Counted from the first letter of the stretch, positions 44,286-57,097 are shown. The stretch: 64,000 nucleotides of DNA from Planococcus citri (GCF_950023065.1 NC_088680.1:70779350-70843349); one strand, 5' to 3'. The notes: a model not told the origin generated them from the sequence alone. Program-made: numbers and translations.

Positions 44286-46140
44286 ATTCACAACTCGAAC
44301 GTAGTTTTTATCAGTTTTGCTTCCCATATTACTCCATAGGTATGTAGGTATACGTTTGCAAAAATGACGACTTTACAATGACGCATTCATTCGTATAAAC
44401 ACTTTCAATTTCATACTCGCGTAATAACGACTCGTGTGGAATGGACTGAATAACAAAATTAAATCAAACATTCAATTATACACATACGTTCATATACACG
44501 TACACTTACGCCCCAAAAAAATTACAAATATAAGTATACTCGACTCGTATACTCGTATGTACGATAATTACGAAAAATTTCATTACACATCCGTACACAA
44601 GCGGCAATATTCTTCAAGGTAACCCATATTATACTCGTAATATTCGTCGTACGTACGAGTATAGTATAGGTATGTATTACCCAAGTGCATCACTTTGGTT
44701 CATATATGTATACCCGTAAAATAAAGTTACCATTGTAATCGAACGAAATGCTTGAAAAATTTCCAACTTTTCCTCCTCACGATTGCATTAATTATCAACA
44801 TTTAACATTGAACCGGTAGGTACCTACTGTCTCCTCGTTTTTCAAGGATCCAGATTGTTGAGTTCTTATACTTACGTACAGAATTTAGTACGTAAAAAAA
44901 TCACAGGTTATGATGAGGACCCCCCTCGAAAAATAAACAATGTAGGACCTGACGAAAAAAAAGAGGTTACATCATCTATTGCATTTTTTTCCACGTACCT
45001 CTCTACCTATATACTTACACCTACATATTTATAAGAGTATTATATTCTCATTCTCATAATTATATCGAACGTTTAATTTTCCAAGCGTTTAAAATATCGT
45101 AAGTACAGTAAAATGTCAAGTCGTTAAAACACACTTCCTGAAATGAAGGAGAATTATTTTCATTGTAATTAAAAATTTGGCCACATAGGTAGGTATATGT
45201 ACTCATGTATAACTGGTTTTAATTGTTTGGGTTGACGCAACGTATAAGAAATTTCAGTTTCGGTTTTTAAAATTCGTCATTCGCATGCATTAGCTGATCC
45301 CCTTGGATAATTAAATCCTCGCACCCTTTTTTTAATTCGCAAATTCAAGTTCAAGTTACTCGTACGTATCAAATGTGTATTTTTTATTCTTCAAATAAAT
45401 ATTTTCCGAGGGGGGATCTCTGAATGTAAAATTTATCAATTTAAATGAAAAATTGAAACTCAATTTCAGCAGTTAGGTACGAGTACACACATTTGGCTTG
45501 TATACATAATATAATGTTTGCTATCATACCTAGTACACTTAATTTGAAGAGTATCATATTTAATCCGCAACCCGATCAGCTAATAGAGGTTTAAACACAA
45601 TAATTACACCGGCTCGATTACATATTTATGCGGTGGTTTTAAAAAAAATTAATTTACGTTCATCTCTTCGAGAACCAAATCGAGTACCTACCTAATCTAC
45701 TGCATTGCCCAGCTAGAAAATCTGTTCTTCTACCCGCCGCATATTATTATTGTTTAATCGATCACCGAAAACTGGTTACCTATTTACTTATCGTTAGTAG
45801 TTGGTTTACCAGGCATTATCGTAAAAAGTGATGTCTAATTATTTTCAAATTCCCTCCTATAATACCGATAGATAACGAGTCGTCGTATTTCGTAATTTTT
45901 TAAAACAAAATATTATTACATAACACTTGCAATGGCTTAAAGTACCTATATGTACATGATATGCAAGGCTGCAAGCACATTCAACAGCCAACATTAAATT
46001 ATTCTAAATGAATGATGGCAAGTAGCGCCTTTATTTTTCCTAGCTATGCAAATCAATTAACACGATCTTCGTTTTCATTTTTTCAATGGACGCGCGTGTG
46101 AGATGACTCTCTAATTCATTCTAGTCAAAAATGCAAAAAA
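44286..46140. other. Single-copy part of gene B intron 1
   Basis: Rich in TACCTAC and CGTATACG-type words but without a clean repeat or exon. No open frame is supported. Confidence 0.4.
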
Positions 46141-48110
46141 ATTCTAACTTCTGCTAAAATGTCAAAAAATGACTTATTTTTCGCCGAAAATTCGAAAACA
46201 ATTATTCAAAATTTTTTCCAAAATTGGTTGCATTGTATTCGAAAATATAAAAATTATGTCCTGAAAAAAAAATTAAAAATTGTAAATTCTCGAGAGCTTT
46301 TGCCGTCACCTCGCTCGAGCTCCATTCATATTTTTAAAAATTATTATAATTTCTATGAAAACTGAAAATTTTAAAGCCATGAAAACCAACTTTTTGCATC
46401 ATCAAAAATTCAAGAATGATGTTTTCTGAAAGCCATTGCCCTCTCTATTTTAATTTTTGAAAATATGCATTATAATTTCCTGAAAACTGAAGCGCAAGAA
46501 AAAATTAGGAGAACGCTATTCACTGGTAAGCGAAGCTAATTCATCAGGCGATCATTTGAATCAACCCTTAGGTCAGCTAAGAGCACTATTCACTTGTAAG
46601 TGAACCTAACACAAACCTAAGGGAGGACCTATCTACTTTGTAGATTCGCGAATGTCTGGCGAACTACCGCCTCACCATTCGCTTTTCAGTAAATAAAAAA
46701 ACTTCAAGCACTGCAGAGAGTACTGGTAAATCTTATATATTTGAAGAATGGAATATCAAAATATCTAAGTTAAAACAAAGAAAAGAAAAGGCAAAAAAAC
46801 GAAATACAAAAAGCAAACAAAAATAAATTTATGGACTATGGTCCCACCCTCACTCCATACCTACCTACCGAAGTAAATAGGTACCAGGTTGTAATACCTA
46901 AGCCGTAGCTAATGGTTAGGTATTATGTGAGCTGTACATGCCACTCATAAGCGCATATACAGACTGAATTTTGACACACAGAGCACTCGCGTCGAAAGCT
47001 ATAGGTATAGCCTACGAGTCCCTACCTAACAACGTCCATATACATGCCGTATCAGATAGGTACGCGATCTGTTAGATAGGTGCATGGCTCGCTAAAGAAG
47101 CAAAAACCCCATTTTTATTTCTCCTAGAAGAAATAAAAATGTACTTTTTCTCGCCTTACAAAACTATTGTTAAAATTTTTAAATGTTGGAGCTGTGAAAA
47201 TCAACTTTTTGCGTCAGTTACTTACTCATTTTACGTTTCTACATTTTTGTCAAAATATTCGTTATTTTTTTTGTAAGATTTTGAAAGTGTCATGCAGTAT
47301 TGGGAATCGAAGTGTGACGTCACAATTACGTCACAGCGCATTTTTACGGGATTTCACGTTCTCATTTGGTCCCAAACAAAACTGTAGTCCCATAAGAAAC
47401 CATGTAAAAATGGCATACTTGTCGTTCAAATTTCTCAATGAATAAGACACTTGTTGATAAAAAACTTATTTAAAACAAAAATTTAGACTTTCTAACATAT
47501 CATATTATAAAACTAGCTTTTTTTAACACAACATTTCAGAGAAAATTGAAATTGAAAAGTAGCAAATTTACATGCAATCTTATGGAACGCTTCCGCAGGT
47601 TGGGACCAAATGAGATTGTTTACTTACTCACACATACTTGAGTTTTACAACACACAAAGATCCGCTTCGATGCCCAATGCAGTCGATCAAAATGATTTTT
47701 GCAATTTGGAAGAGTTCTTAGTCCAAAATTAAGTCTTAATTTTCGGAGTTTTCAAAAAAAAAAGTCATGCAATCGACCAAATTTACTCAAAATTTTGCAA
47801 AAAAAAAACAAATATTTTGACAAAAATGTTTCTTTTAGCGATTTTGAAGAATTTTTAGCCTAAAATTGAGTCATGATCTCCCGGATTTTTGGAAAAAGTG
47901 TCATACAATCTATCAAAATAGGTCAATTGAAAAATTCAAACATTTCGATGGAAGTGTTTTTGTGCATTTTTGAAAAATTTCAAGCTCAAAATAATTATGT
48001 CATGAAGTCGTGATTTTCTGAATTTTTGAAAAATGTGTCATAACTATTATTATGAAAAGTGGTTGAAATTTCGCAAAATGTCTTCATAGAAATTTTTGAT
48101 TGCTTTTTTT
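46141..48110. other. AT-rich intron sequence with small inverted repeats
   Basis: Near 46510-46640 the phrase CTATTCACT..GTAAG.GAA occurs twice, one forming the hairpin TTCACTTGTAAGTGAA. At 47315-47333 the string TGACGTCACAATTACGTCA carries a CRE-type TGACGTCA. The remainder is degenerate AT-rich DNA. Confidence 0.35.
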
Positions 48111-48179
48111 TTCTTGTATACAGTCAACATGCCTAACTTAACATGAAAAACCACTCAATCTAAATCTAAATACCCTTCT

Positions 48180-49262
48180 CCTGTCAGTACTTGAGGAATC
48201 TAACTGCGTCATCGTCTAGTGTCCCATTTAATTTTCCAGGATTGATTTTTCCTGATAATTCACACTCAAATAAGTGCTTGTCAGTCTGAACTTTGCCGCA
48301 TTCACACAGATCATCATCAGCCAACTGCCATCTAGATGAAGATTGTACGTAGATCGTGTGGCTCCGCTCCTCATTCAGTTGAGTGTTTTCCACAGTCCAT
48401 ATTTCACTCAGATATTCTCCACTTGGTAGGGTTTCCTGGCTGGTTCTTCCCTCAGCACCTGCATTCCTTCATATCCATACATAGAACGCAGCGGCCTTTT
48501 TAGCATCTTTGTCTTCTCTGAGATGGATGCAACTTCACATCTGACTGCTGGTGGGGCAACTCCACTCAACTCATACACATTATTCAATGGTGTTGGGTGT
48601 AAGCACCCTATCACCAATCTACAATCTACATTCTCTGTTTAAGGGTATATCAACTTTAGTTTCATGTGCTGAATGACTCCAAAGAGGGCAGGATACTCCC
48701 CCACTGAATAGTGCAGTGCCAGCGCAGATGTTCTCATAACTTGGGGCATAGCTCCTCAACTGTTGCCTGCTAGTTTGCAAATATATTTGTTCTTGCTGCA
48801 ACTTTCATTTTAGTTGCCTCACAGTGCCTTTTGTAGGTCAAGGACCTATCTAGGGTTACACCTAGGTATTTGGTTATCTGCATGTTTAAGATCTGTTCCA
48901 CCCCATCAAATATTCAATTGTCGCTTTGCTTTACGATTTCTGAGATGAAAAGAGCATGTTTCTGTGTTTGTTGGATTTGATTTGAGGTGGTTATCTTTAT
49001 AGTAAGTATGTGTCCAGTTCCTCTATAGCCTGGTTTAGTGTGTCCTCCACCTCTGCAAACGCATTATGTTGGGCAGTTAGTGCAATATCATCTGCATACA
49101 GAATAAGGGTCATTGGTGTAAATATTGAAGAGAATTGGTGACAAAACACTGCCCTGGGGCAATCCGTTCTTTTGCCGCCTCCAGGTGCTGTTTTTACCAT
49201 TGACCCGTGTAGCACAAGTGATGCCAAAGTTGATGGAAAAGACAAGATCTCTAATCTGTCAC
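48180..49262 (-). pseudogene. Jockey-like non-LTR reverse transcriptase, distal part, decayed
   Basis: Minus-strand frames give ATLAC-like sequence, then a shifted RRQKNGLPQGSV-like stretch (about 49130-49220), the catalytic ILYADDIALTAQ at about 49087-49104, and TLNQAIEELDTYLL. These are the palm-domain blocks of a LINE RT. Further frames continue the tail: REQIYLQTSRQQLRSYAPSYEN, CLHPTPLNNVYELSGVAPP and LCECGKVQTDKHLFECEL, the Cys-rich end of Jockey-clade proteins. At least three frameshifts break it. It is in the opposite orientation to gene B. Confidence 0.75.
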
Positions 49263-49499
49263 TTGTCGACACAACATTTGTTGACACCAATGTTGATAAA
49301 TGACCAGTGAGAAGTTGATATCAAAATCGACTGTTGTCTCCCTTTATTATTTGTTTTGACAAGGTCTCGACATTGGTGTCATTTTTTTAAGTCTAAAAGA
49401 AGCAAATTTTGATTGAAAATGTGCGAAATGTGCCCAAAACTATTTTTTTGATTCAAGAAAAATTATTCTCAAAAATTTTTCACCCTAAAAAATTTTTTG

Positions 49500-50385
49500 A
49501 AAGAAAAAATTTTCCCTGGGTAGGGATAAAACCTAGGTTGCCACTCACTTCTGTCACGTTCTCTAACCAGGGTTGGGCATCTACGCGTAGAATAGCCTAT
49601 TCTACATTTTGGTGTAGAATACGTAAAATTTGATGTAGAATGCGTAAAATGCGTAGAATGCGTAGAATGCGCGTAGAATGCGTAAAATACGGTGTAGAAT
49701 GCGTAGAATGCAACAAAACCACCCATCTGAAAGCCAAACAAATTGTTTATTTACCAAAAATGCACTTTTGAAAAATGAAAGTTCAACTTTTTTGTTCAGG
49801 AAATGAAATTTGAAATATGAATTTGGGTTTTCTTCTTTTGAATTATATAAATTGATTATAACAATTATGAATTTGATTTGAGAAAAGAACTCAATAGACT
49901 TAGGTACGAACTGAACAGAAAAAGTGATAAGACTAGTAATCATAATGCCGAAGCCGAATGAAGCTGTGTTAGGTGAGCTTAATTTCAAAATTATAAAAAC
50001 TACAAGAAAAGCAGGTGATTTGAAATACGTTTCTGGTTACTATTTTGTTCTTGTTCTTTACCTTATACTGTTACTATTTCGTTTTTTTTTAAACTTTACT
50101 ATTACCATTTCATTTTTTTACATACCAGCATTAAAATAAATGATGTAAAAAATGAAAAAAATATACCTAAGTATTTTGAAAAAATAAAAATAATCTGCAT
50201 GTTTATTCTACATCGTATTCTACGCATTCTACGCATTCTACGCATTCTACGCATTCTACATTTGCTTCAGGCTATTCTACACGTGCTATTTTACGCGTAG
50301 AATGCCCATGTATTCTACATGGTGTATTCTAGGCACAACCCTGTCTCTAACCACTAGACAATTGCCGCTGTTGAGTAGAAAGGCC
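49500..50385 (-). mobile_element. tRNA-like SINE head, split by a hAT MITE
   Basis: On the minus strand, 50385-50344 followed by 49567-49500 reads GCGGCAATTGTCTAGTGG, TTAGAGA, then GGCAACCTAGGTTTTATCCC. That is an A-box-like TAGTGGTTAGAG and a B-box-like GGTTTTATCCC in tRNA spacing. The two ends of a would-be acceptor stem do not pair, so it is a SINE head rather than a tRNA gene. It is interrupted exactly at the hAT insertion. Confidence 0.5.
49568..50343. mobile_element. 776-bp hAT-type MITE with CGTAGAATG subterminal repeats
   Basis: The ends are CAGGGTTGGGCATC and its relative inverted (GGCACAACCCTG), flanked by direct TCTCTAAC octamers at 49560-49567 and 50344-50351. CAGGG termini and an 8-bp duplication are diagnostic of hAT elements. 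Both subterminal regions are clusters of a 9-10-bp motif, GCGTAGAAT, inverted between the ends, as expected for transposase binding sites. It has no transposase. Frames with Phe-Tyr-Ala or Thr-His-Ser strings are repeat artefacts. Confidence 0.88.
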
Positions 50386-50489
50386 TTAAAAGAATAATCA
50401 GTCCATCTTATTTTGGACTTAGACAATTTTTCTTATTGTATTGTCGACTCAGACATCAACAAATGAGTCGGCAACACTTTGAAATTTCT

Positions 50490-50880
50490 AAAAATATTTT
50501 ATAGATCTTGTAATTGACATCAACTTTCTCATCAATACTAACCAGATGGTTGATGTCGATTACAAGATCTACAAAAGTATCTACTTGATGACGACATTTT
50601 GTAGATACTTTTGTAGACCCTATAATCGATATCAAAATTCAGGTCATCTTGCTGATGCCAAAGTTGGCGACAATTATTAGGTCGACAAAAGTAACTATAC
50701 AAGATCAAAAATTTGTAGATGCTTTTGTCAATCTTATAGTCAACATCAACTTCAGATCAACAAGATGATCTGAATTTTGATATCAATCATGGGTCTACAA
50801 AGGTATCTACTATATATCAAAATCTTGCACATAACTGTAGATACAAATGTAGACATCAATGACGACCATTAGCATTTTCA
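50490..50880. repeat. Degenerate repeats of GTAGATACTTTTGTAGA and TGATATCAA
   Basis: About four imperfect units of roughly 100-120 bp contain TTTTGTAGATACTTTTGTAGACC and GTTGATGTC-type words. Related words occur at 49262-49385, so both flank the SINE/hAT block and probably belong to one inserted element within the retroelement. Confidence 0.45.
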
Positions 50881-50939
50881 TCATAGTTTTTGAAAATAGT
50901 GTCAATTTTTAATCAATTATCTTAAACGCAGTTAGATTA

Positions 50940-51345
50940 ACCCCTTTATGGATAATGTTCCGACTTTTTTCAATCAACAATCATGTAAAATCATGTTCAG
51001 TGCTACGTGGGCGAGTGTCACATAAAATCTTTGGTCTTTCATCAACATAGTGACTATTTGTGTAAATTTAAAATCATTTGTAAGTTGGTACACCTTATAC
51101 TGAAGTAGTCGGTGGCACACTGTGTCAAAAGCTGCAGTGAGGTCGACAGACACTACTCCAGTGACTTTCTTCTTTTCAAAGCCATCTTCAATGTGCTGTA
51201 TTAGGTGTATCTAATATCTGGCCAGTGCATAATTTCCCTGGTCTACATTTAACCTGCTGTCTGATCAGCCCCTTATCTATAAAATCAGCCATGTGATTCA
51301 AAATTACTCTTTCAAAAATCTTGTTGGGTGCTTTTAGCCTATTTT
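50940..51345 (-). pseudogene. Jockey-like reverse transcriptase, proximal part
   Basis: The minus strand from about 51345 reads DQGNYALARY, one stop, then IQHIEDGFEKKK and VSVDLTAAFDTV (about 51157-51118). The last carries the first catalytic Asp of the RT palm, followed by DFKFTQIVTMLMKDQRFYV. It is the upstream half of the element whose YADD half is at 49.1 kb. About 1.6 kb of inserted repeats separate them. Confidence 0.7.
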
Positions 51346-52237
51346 AATAGGTAGGGTTTGTGTCAACTTTATCAAACTATTACACATAATGACCCATATT
51401 GGAACTTGAAATTTTTCAAAAATTCTCAAAAAAAAAGGTTTTTACAGAAATTTTTTATTCTCTGTCCAAATTTAGGTAATAAATTATAAGTAATGACCGA
51501 CTTGAAAAACTTCAAATAAGGGTAATGTTTTCTAATACAAGGTACCCAGATTCGGTTTTTAAATTTTTTTTCAACTTAAGTAACTTTTCCACAAGATGCT
51601 TCCAAAAAAAAAAAAAAAAAAAAAAAAACTGAAACCAGAACCATGAGTCATACCCGTAATTACGAAGAAAAAATAATAATAAACAGGTTGCTTATCCGTC
51701 AAATTTATAAAAGAAAATAATAGCAAGGTAGGTACTTGAAAAAAGTGAACTTTAAAAATTGAAGTAGAAAACTATATACTCAATCCATAATATGAATAGA
51801 ACTTCTCGAGTTTTTGCATTTCGATTTGATTCAACGTCAAAAGAGCAAATTACCTTGTAGCATTCAATCAAAATAAATTCAAGACCCCCCCCCCCCGATC
51901 ACACGATCTCGACAAATTTTACACGTTATTTTCCTATACCAATGTTCGTACCTAACTGGTTAATATAATGTATAACACAAAATACGTATACATTTTATGA
52001 CCGCATGACAAAGCGTCGCAACGTCAGTCAATCGTCAAATAATAACAATAGCAGTATAGCTTAATTACAGTTTTTATGAGTCGAATAAAAATGTACCTCC
52101 TATTTTAAAACCGTGAATCATGAACGGGTTTTACCCAAACGTACGCCAATTTTTTCCTCGTTATAATTACCTCTATTAACAATTTTACTATAATTTTTCA
52201 TTGAAACTGAAAAAAATGAACTTTTTTTTTATTGCAG
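51346..52237. other. End of gene B intron 1
   Basis: AT-rich sequence with an A-run at 51604-51628. It leads to the CTTTTTTTTTATTGCAG acceptor of exon 2. Confidence 0.4.
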
Positions 52238-52411
52238 TTGAAAATACAAACGATGGAGACGATGCGGAAGACGACAAATTATCGCCAGAATTGGAAGAAT
52301 TGTTGATGAAAAAAAAGCGAAGATTCGATTGCCCTTTGTGCGATTCATCGGTTTATAGTTATTGCAGCGATAAGCTTTTACACGATGCATGTTGCTGTCT
52401 GAGTCCATATG
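52238..52411 (+). CDS. Gene B exon 2: acidic segment, KKKRR and first CCC domain
   Basis: The acceptor ATTGCAG ends at 52237 and the donor GTACGA starts at 52412; both junctions are phase 1. The 57 whole codons read ENTNDGDDAEDDK, LSPELEELLM, KKKRRFDC, PLC, DSSVYSYC, SDKLLHDACCC and LSPY. The cysteine spacing is C-x2-C-x7-C-x8-CCC, matching gene A exon 2. Read without splicing the frame would end at TAA about nine codons further on (52438-52440), which is the alternative if gene B were single-domain. Confidence 0.82.
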
Positions 52412-52636
52412 GTACGAGTAATAACGAAATTAATTTTTAAAAAATTGTTTAAATTATAAAAATTTATCAGATTTTAACAAAATACCTTTACTAGGCATAA
52501 AAACTGATAAAAAAACCCAAATTGGCACAATTTCAAAAAAATTTAGCAAAAACTGAGGAATATGCGAAAAATAGTTGAAAATGTGTGAAAATTGTTGAAA
52601 AATGATGAAAGACACAAAATACTCAGAATGTCATGT
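52412..52636. other. Start of gene B intron 2
   Basis: AT-rich, featureless. Confidence 0.35.
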
Positions 52637-52638
52637 TA

Positions 52639-54489
52639 GTCCGTCATATGACAATACCTAGGAGTAATTGCACCCCCCCCCCGACGATCCTCCAGGACAA
52701 CTTTTTTCATAAAGGGGACTAAGAAACATTTTGAAGCAAACTTGCCTAAAAATGAGTTGACCTTACTTACAAAATGGCGGCCATTTTGATTGACAGGTCA
52801 ACCGAAATCGCAGATTTTGCGTTTCAACATAGGACTTGCACGAAATTTTTCAAACTTTACAAGGGTAGATCGAAAGATCATGCAAAAATTTAGCACCTGT
52901 CAAAATTTCAAGTGCTAAAGTGCGTTTTCGGTTTTTGGTGAATTTTTGAAAATCCAATTTAGGCCAAAAATGAGGGAAAAAATCAATATTTTACCAAATT
53001 GACCAAGAGAGCTGAAATTTGGGATATACCCTGTTCTCGACATGCCAAATGGATTGGAAACGGTTTCAACCCGTTTTGAAAAGTTCTGGAGCCTTCAGCA
53101 GATTTTTGAAACTTTAAATTTTCACAAAATTTTCATTAAATGGAGATGGAAAGCTGAAATTTACGCTACACTCCAATTTTAACACCCTCTGAAGACGACT
53201 TCAGGTGGGTGCAAGTCATTTTAGAGCCTTCAGCGACTTTTTGAAAATTACTGGAGCCTCCAGTAGATTTTTGAAACTTGAAATTTCGAGACTGAGATGG
53301 AGAGTCGACGAAATTCATTCTGCAAACTAATTTCAATACGCTACGAAGTTGGCTGCTGGTGGATTTTAAGTCGTTTTGGAGCCTCCAGCGACTTTTCGAA
53401 AGGTTGTATGACGTTTTTTTGAAAATTGAAATTTCCTAAAAGTAGCTGGAAGCTTCAAAACCATTTGAAACCACCATGTCGCCTGCTAAATAAATTTCAG
53501 CTTGACAACTCCATTTGATAAATTGATGTTGGGGAAATTTCAAGTTTCAAAAATCTACTGGAGGCTCCAGTAATTTTCAAAAAAGTCGCTGGAGGCTCTA
53601 AAATGACTTGAACCAACCTGAAGTATTCAGAGGGTGTTAATATTAGTTTGCACAATGAATTTCGACTCTCTATCTCCATTTGATGAAATTTTGTAAAAAT
53701 TGAAAGTTTCAAAAATTTGCTGGAGGCTCCAGTAATTTTCAAAAATGTCGCTGGAAGCTCTAAAATGACTTGAACCCACCTGAAGTCGTCTTCAGAGGGT
53801 GTTAAAATTAGTTTGCAGAATGAGTTTCGACTCTCCATCTCAGTTTGACGACATTTTGTGAAAATTTTAAGTTTCAAAAATCTTATGGAGGCTTCAGGAA
53901 TTTTCAAAAAAGTCGCTGGAGGCTCCAAAACTACTTTTAAATTCACCTGCAGTACTTCGTAGCGTATTGAAATTAGTTTTTAGAATAAATTTCAGCTTTA
54001 CAACTCCAATTTGATGGAATTTTGTGGACATTTCGAGTTTCAAAAATCGGCAGGAGGCTCCAGAACTGCTCAAAACAGTTCGAAACCATTTCCAATCGAT
54101 TTGACATGTCGAAAATATGGTATATCCTAAATTTTAGCTTTATTGATCAATTTGGTAAAATTTTGATTTTTCCCCTCATTTTTGGTCTAAATTCGATTTT
54201 CAAAAATTCACCAAAAAATCGAAAAACGCACTTTAGCACTTGAAATTTTGACAGGTTGATCTACCTTTGTAAAGTTTGAAAAAGTTCGTCCAAGTCCTAT
54301 GTTGAAACGCAAAATCTGCGATTCGGCTGACCTGTCAATCAAAATGGCCGCCATTTTGTAAGTAAGGCCAACTTTTTTTTGGGCAAGTTTGCTTCAAAAT
54401 GTTCCTTACGATGTCCCCTTTAAGAAAAAAGTTGTCCCGGAGGATCGGTGGGGGGGGGGTGCAATTACTCCTATTGTCATATGCCGGAC
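52639..54489. mobile_element. Foldback element copy 9, complete
   Basis: It runs from GTCCGTCATATGACAATACC to ATTGTCATATGCCGGAC, with TA on both sides. It has both full arms with the AAAATGGCGGCCATTTT palindrome and its relatives, and six or more internal GGAGCCTCCAG units. It lies wholly in gene B intron 2. Confidence 0.85.
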
Positions 54490-54491
54490 TA

Positions 54492-57095
54492 TATTGTTTA
54501 GAAAAATAATTATATCTACGGAGTATGAGGAAAAATCAGCAAAATTGAATAAAACGTTGCAACTAATTCGTTCAAGTGTTATGAAAGCAGTTTAAAAATT
54601 ATCAAAAGTTCACAACAACAAAGAATTCAAGTAAAATCTTGCAAACAATGAACAATGCCAAAAATTCCAGAAAATCTCCAAAAATGTTGAAATGTCTTTC
54701 ATACGTCATGAAAATATGGTGACATTTATAAAAATGACATCGAATAATTCGAATATCATTGAAAAACCTGTGAAATTGTTGTGAAAAAATCAATAAAAAC
54801 TACCAAACTTTATCGCAATACCTAATTAAGTACTTATCTACTTCAAAAAAAAAAAAAAAAAAAAAAAAAAAAGGAGCAAAACTTGTAGAAAATTGTTCAA
54901 AATATTTCAATTTTGACGAAATTTTGCGAACATTGCTCAAAACTTTCGAGAAAAGTCATATGTAAAAACAATTGAAATTGTTTAAAAGTTGATGAAACAT
55001 GCTGAAATTTGTTCAAAATAAAAAGTGGTGGAAATGTCAAAAAAAAACTATTAAAAATAACAAAAAATTTCATAAACTACAATAAAAAAAAATTTTTTTA
55101 ACTGCAAAACCATTACAAAATAAGTTACATAGTTATAAGAAAATCCTCAAAAATTGATAAAATTGTAAAATTTCAAAAAAGGAAATTCGAAAATACTGGA
55201 AAATACATATCAAAAGCGTTATTGAAAATATAAAATCAACTTCTCCTCGTAAAAATGATGAATAAAACGTTTCTAAGATGAAAATTTCTATCAGCAATTC
55301 CAAAAAACATTCCCTAGACTTGAGTATAGGTACTGTTTTTTCATTAAAAATAGACAGTCTGACTGGCCAAAAAGTCACAAACTTGAAAAAATCCAATCCC
55401 CTGCACAAGCTGATGCTACTACACACGCACGTGTACCTCCAATACGCGAGTAAAGTTGCCTACTCGTGCATCTAAAGGCATTTAACGTGTACAGAAAACA
55501 CTCGACTATCGCAACGTCCCGATCCCAATCAACGCACATTACAATATTGGAATTTATCATCTCCATTAGCCAAATTCTTCTTTAAATTACCGCAGTTGAA
55601 AATGTCATCGTTAAATACTTGAAAATCCATTGTGAAAAATTTACGAGATAAAATTTTCATTAAAATTGGTCACGTTTGTAAACGGTGCTCCTGCTACCGG
55701 CTACGTAACATACTACATGGATCGGCAATAGAATGTATGTATGTAATTATATCACAGTGCCAACGTCGAGGAATTTAACGAAAAAATTTATCGTGCACAT
55801 AAAGCACAGTGTGCGAATCACCTGTGCACGTGATGACGACTCGGGTCATTACTCGCCAATTATATGAGCGGAGTGCAGAAAAATGCTTCGGTATTGGTTG
55901 CTGGTATAGTTACTGATAATGACCGAGCAATTTTCATTCATTAAGAAAATTCATCGCAACGAGGAAATCGCGAACGCGTAGTATAATTTTTCTGAGAAAT
56001 TTTCGCATAAAGACAAGGGCGAAGAGAGGGACATTTCATCGAGTCATTTTGTTTTGATCTACGTAGATATATGTAATATTTTCATCATCGATAATATCGT
56101 ACGTTGATAGAGATACCTGATATACCTACCAATACGTAATTGCCTTCGTAATCCGGAAAAAATATTATTACATAATTGCCATAGTCGAGTTTTAGAAAAA
56201 CACTCGTAATGAGTATTCAATCAAAAGGAAAATACCGAAAGAATTTTTGATTTAGGAAGACAAAAACGCTTGCCATGCTCCTCCACGAGTTTTTGGGTAC
56301 ATGGCCGCACGCCGCAGGGCTCACGTGGCAAACGACATTATCATCATTATCATTGTCGTCATAGCGTATGGACCGCCGACGCCGTCGCTGCCGCAGCCAG
56401 CCTCTCCAATATACCCAATAGTGACCCTAGGCCCCTCTTAACAAATCTTCTTCCTCAAGTCTGCACTTACTTTACACTGTCAGTTACCAATGTCTTTCGC
56501 CTTCGCAATCGAAACGCTACCTAAGGCGATCGCAATTAAGTATCTAGTTAATTTCCAAGTATACTTAGCATAATGAGGCTCATTTGCCTTCAAATTTTAT
56601 GGCTAGAGAGTTCCTCCTGGCCAATCACAAAATGTTTGTTTGCCGAATGAAAAAGTGTGCGAGATTGGCTGAAGCTGTAGGTACTATTTTTTTTTTTTTT
56701 TTTTTTGGAAAATTTCAAGTAAAACAGTATTTTTTTTGATGAGTGATGAGAGTAGTTGATTTTTTTATTCTCCAACTTTGGACGAGGAGAAAAGCAAAGG
56801 AAAATGGTGTGGTCCGAGCGAAAAATTTAATTCGAGAATTAAAAACCCTTAGTTTTTGGTAATTCCCTGCTCATAGACAATTTCTTCACAACTTTTTCCA
56901 ACTCACTCGATGATTCCCAAATGACTTACTTTTCACCTAAATTTTTCTAAGAAAATTGAATAATCTCTGAAACTCCAGTTCACTTCGCTCAAAAAATTGT
57001 ATATTTCATAAAAAAGTTTAAGAATTATTTGCAAAACGTATTTTTCAAATTTTCAAAAACTCAAAAATGAACTCAAACATTTGAAGTTTTGGTCA
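54492..57095. other. Gene B intron 2: AT-rich then single-copy sequence
   Basis: 54492-55130 is degenerate AT-rich DNA with a poly(A) run near 54847. 55130-56250 is single-copy and shows no exon. 56250-56530 is unusually GC- and CpG-rich for the window (GCCGCACGCCGCAGGG, CACGTG E-box, GCCGACGCCGTCGCTGCCGC). Its 84-codon plus-strand frame has no recognised motif. This could be a regulatory island or an alternative promoter. Confidence 0.35.
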
Positions 57096-57097
57096 TA

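Noticed and set aside
49469..49988. Minus-strand frames with FYAFY and THSTHFTHS repeats
   Set aside because: Produced by the CGTAGAATG subterminal repeats of the hAT element.
49500..50385. A functional tRNA gene on the minus strand
   Set aside because: A- and B-box-like strings are present, but the acceptor ends do not pair and the body is split by a transposon; better read as a SINE head.
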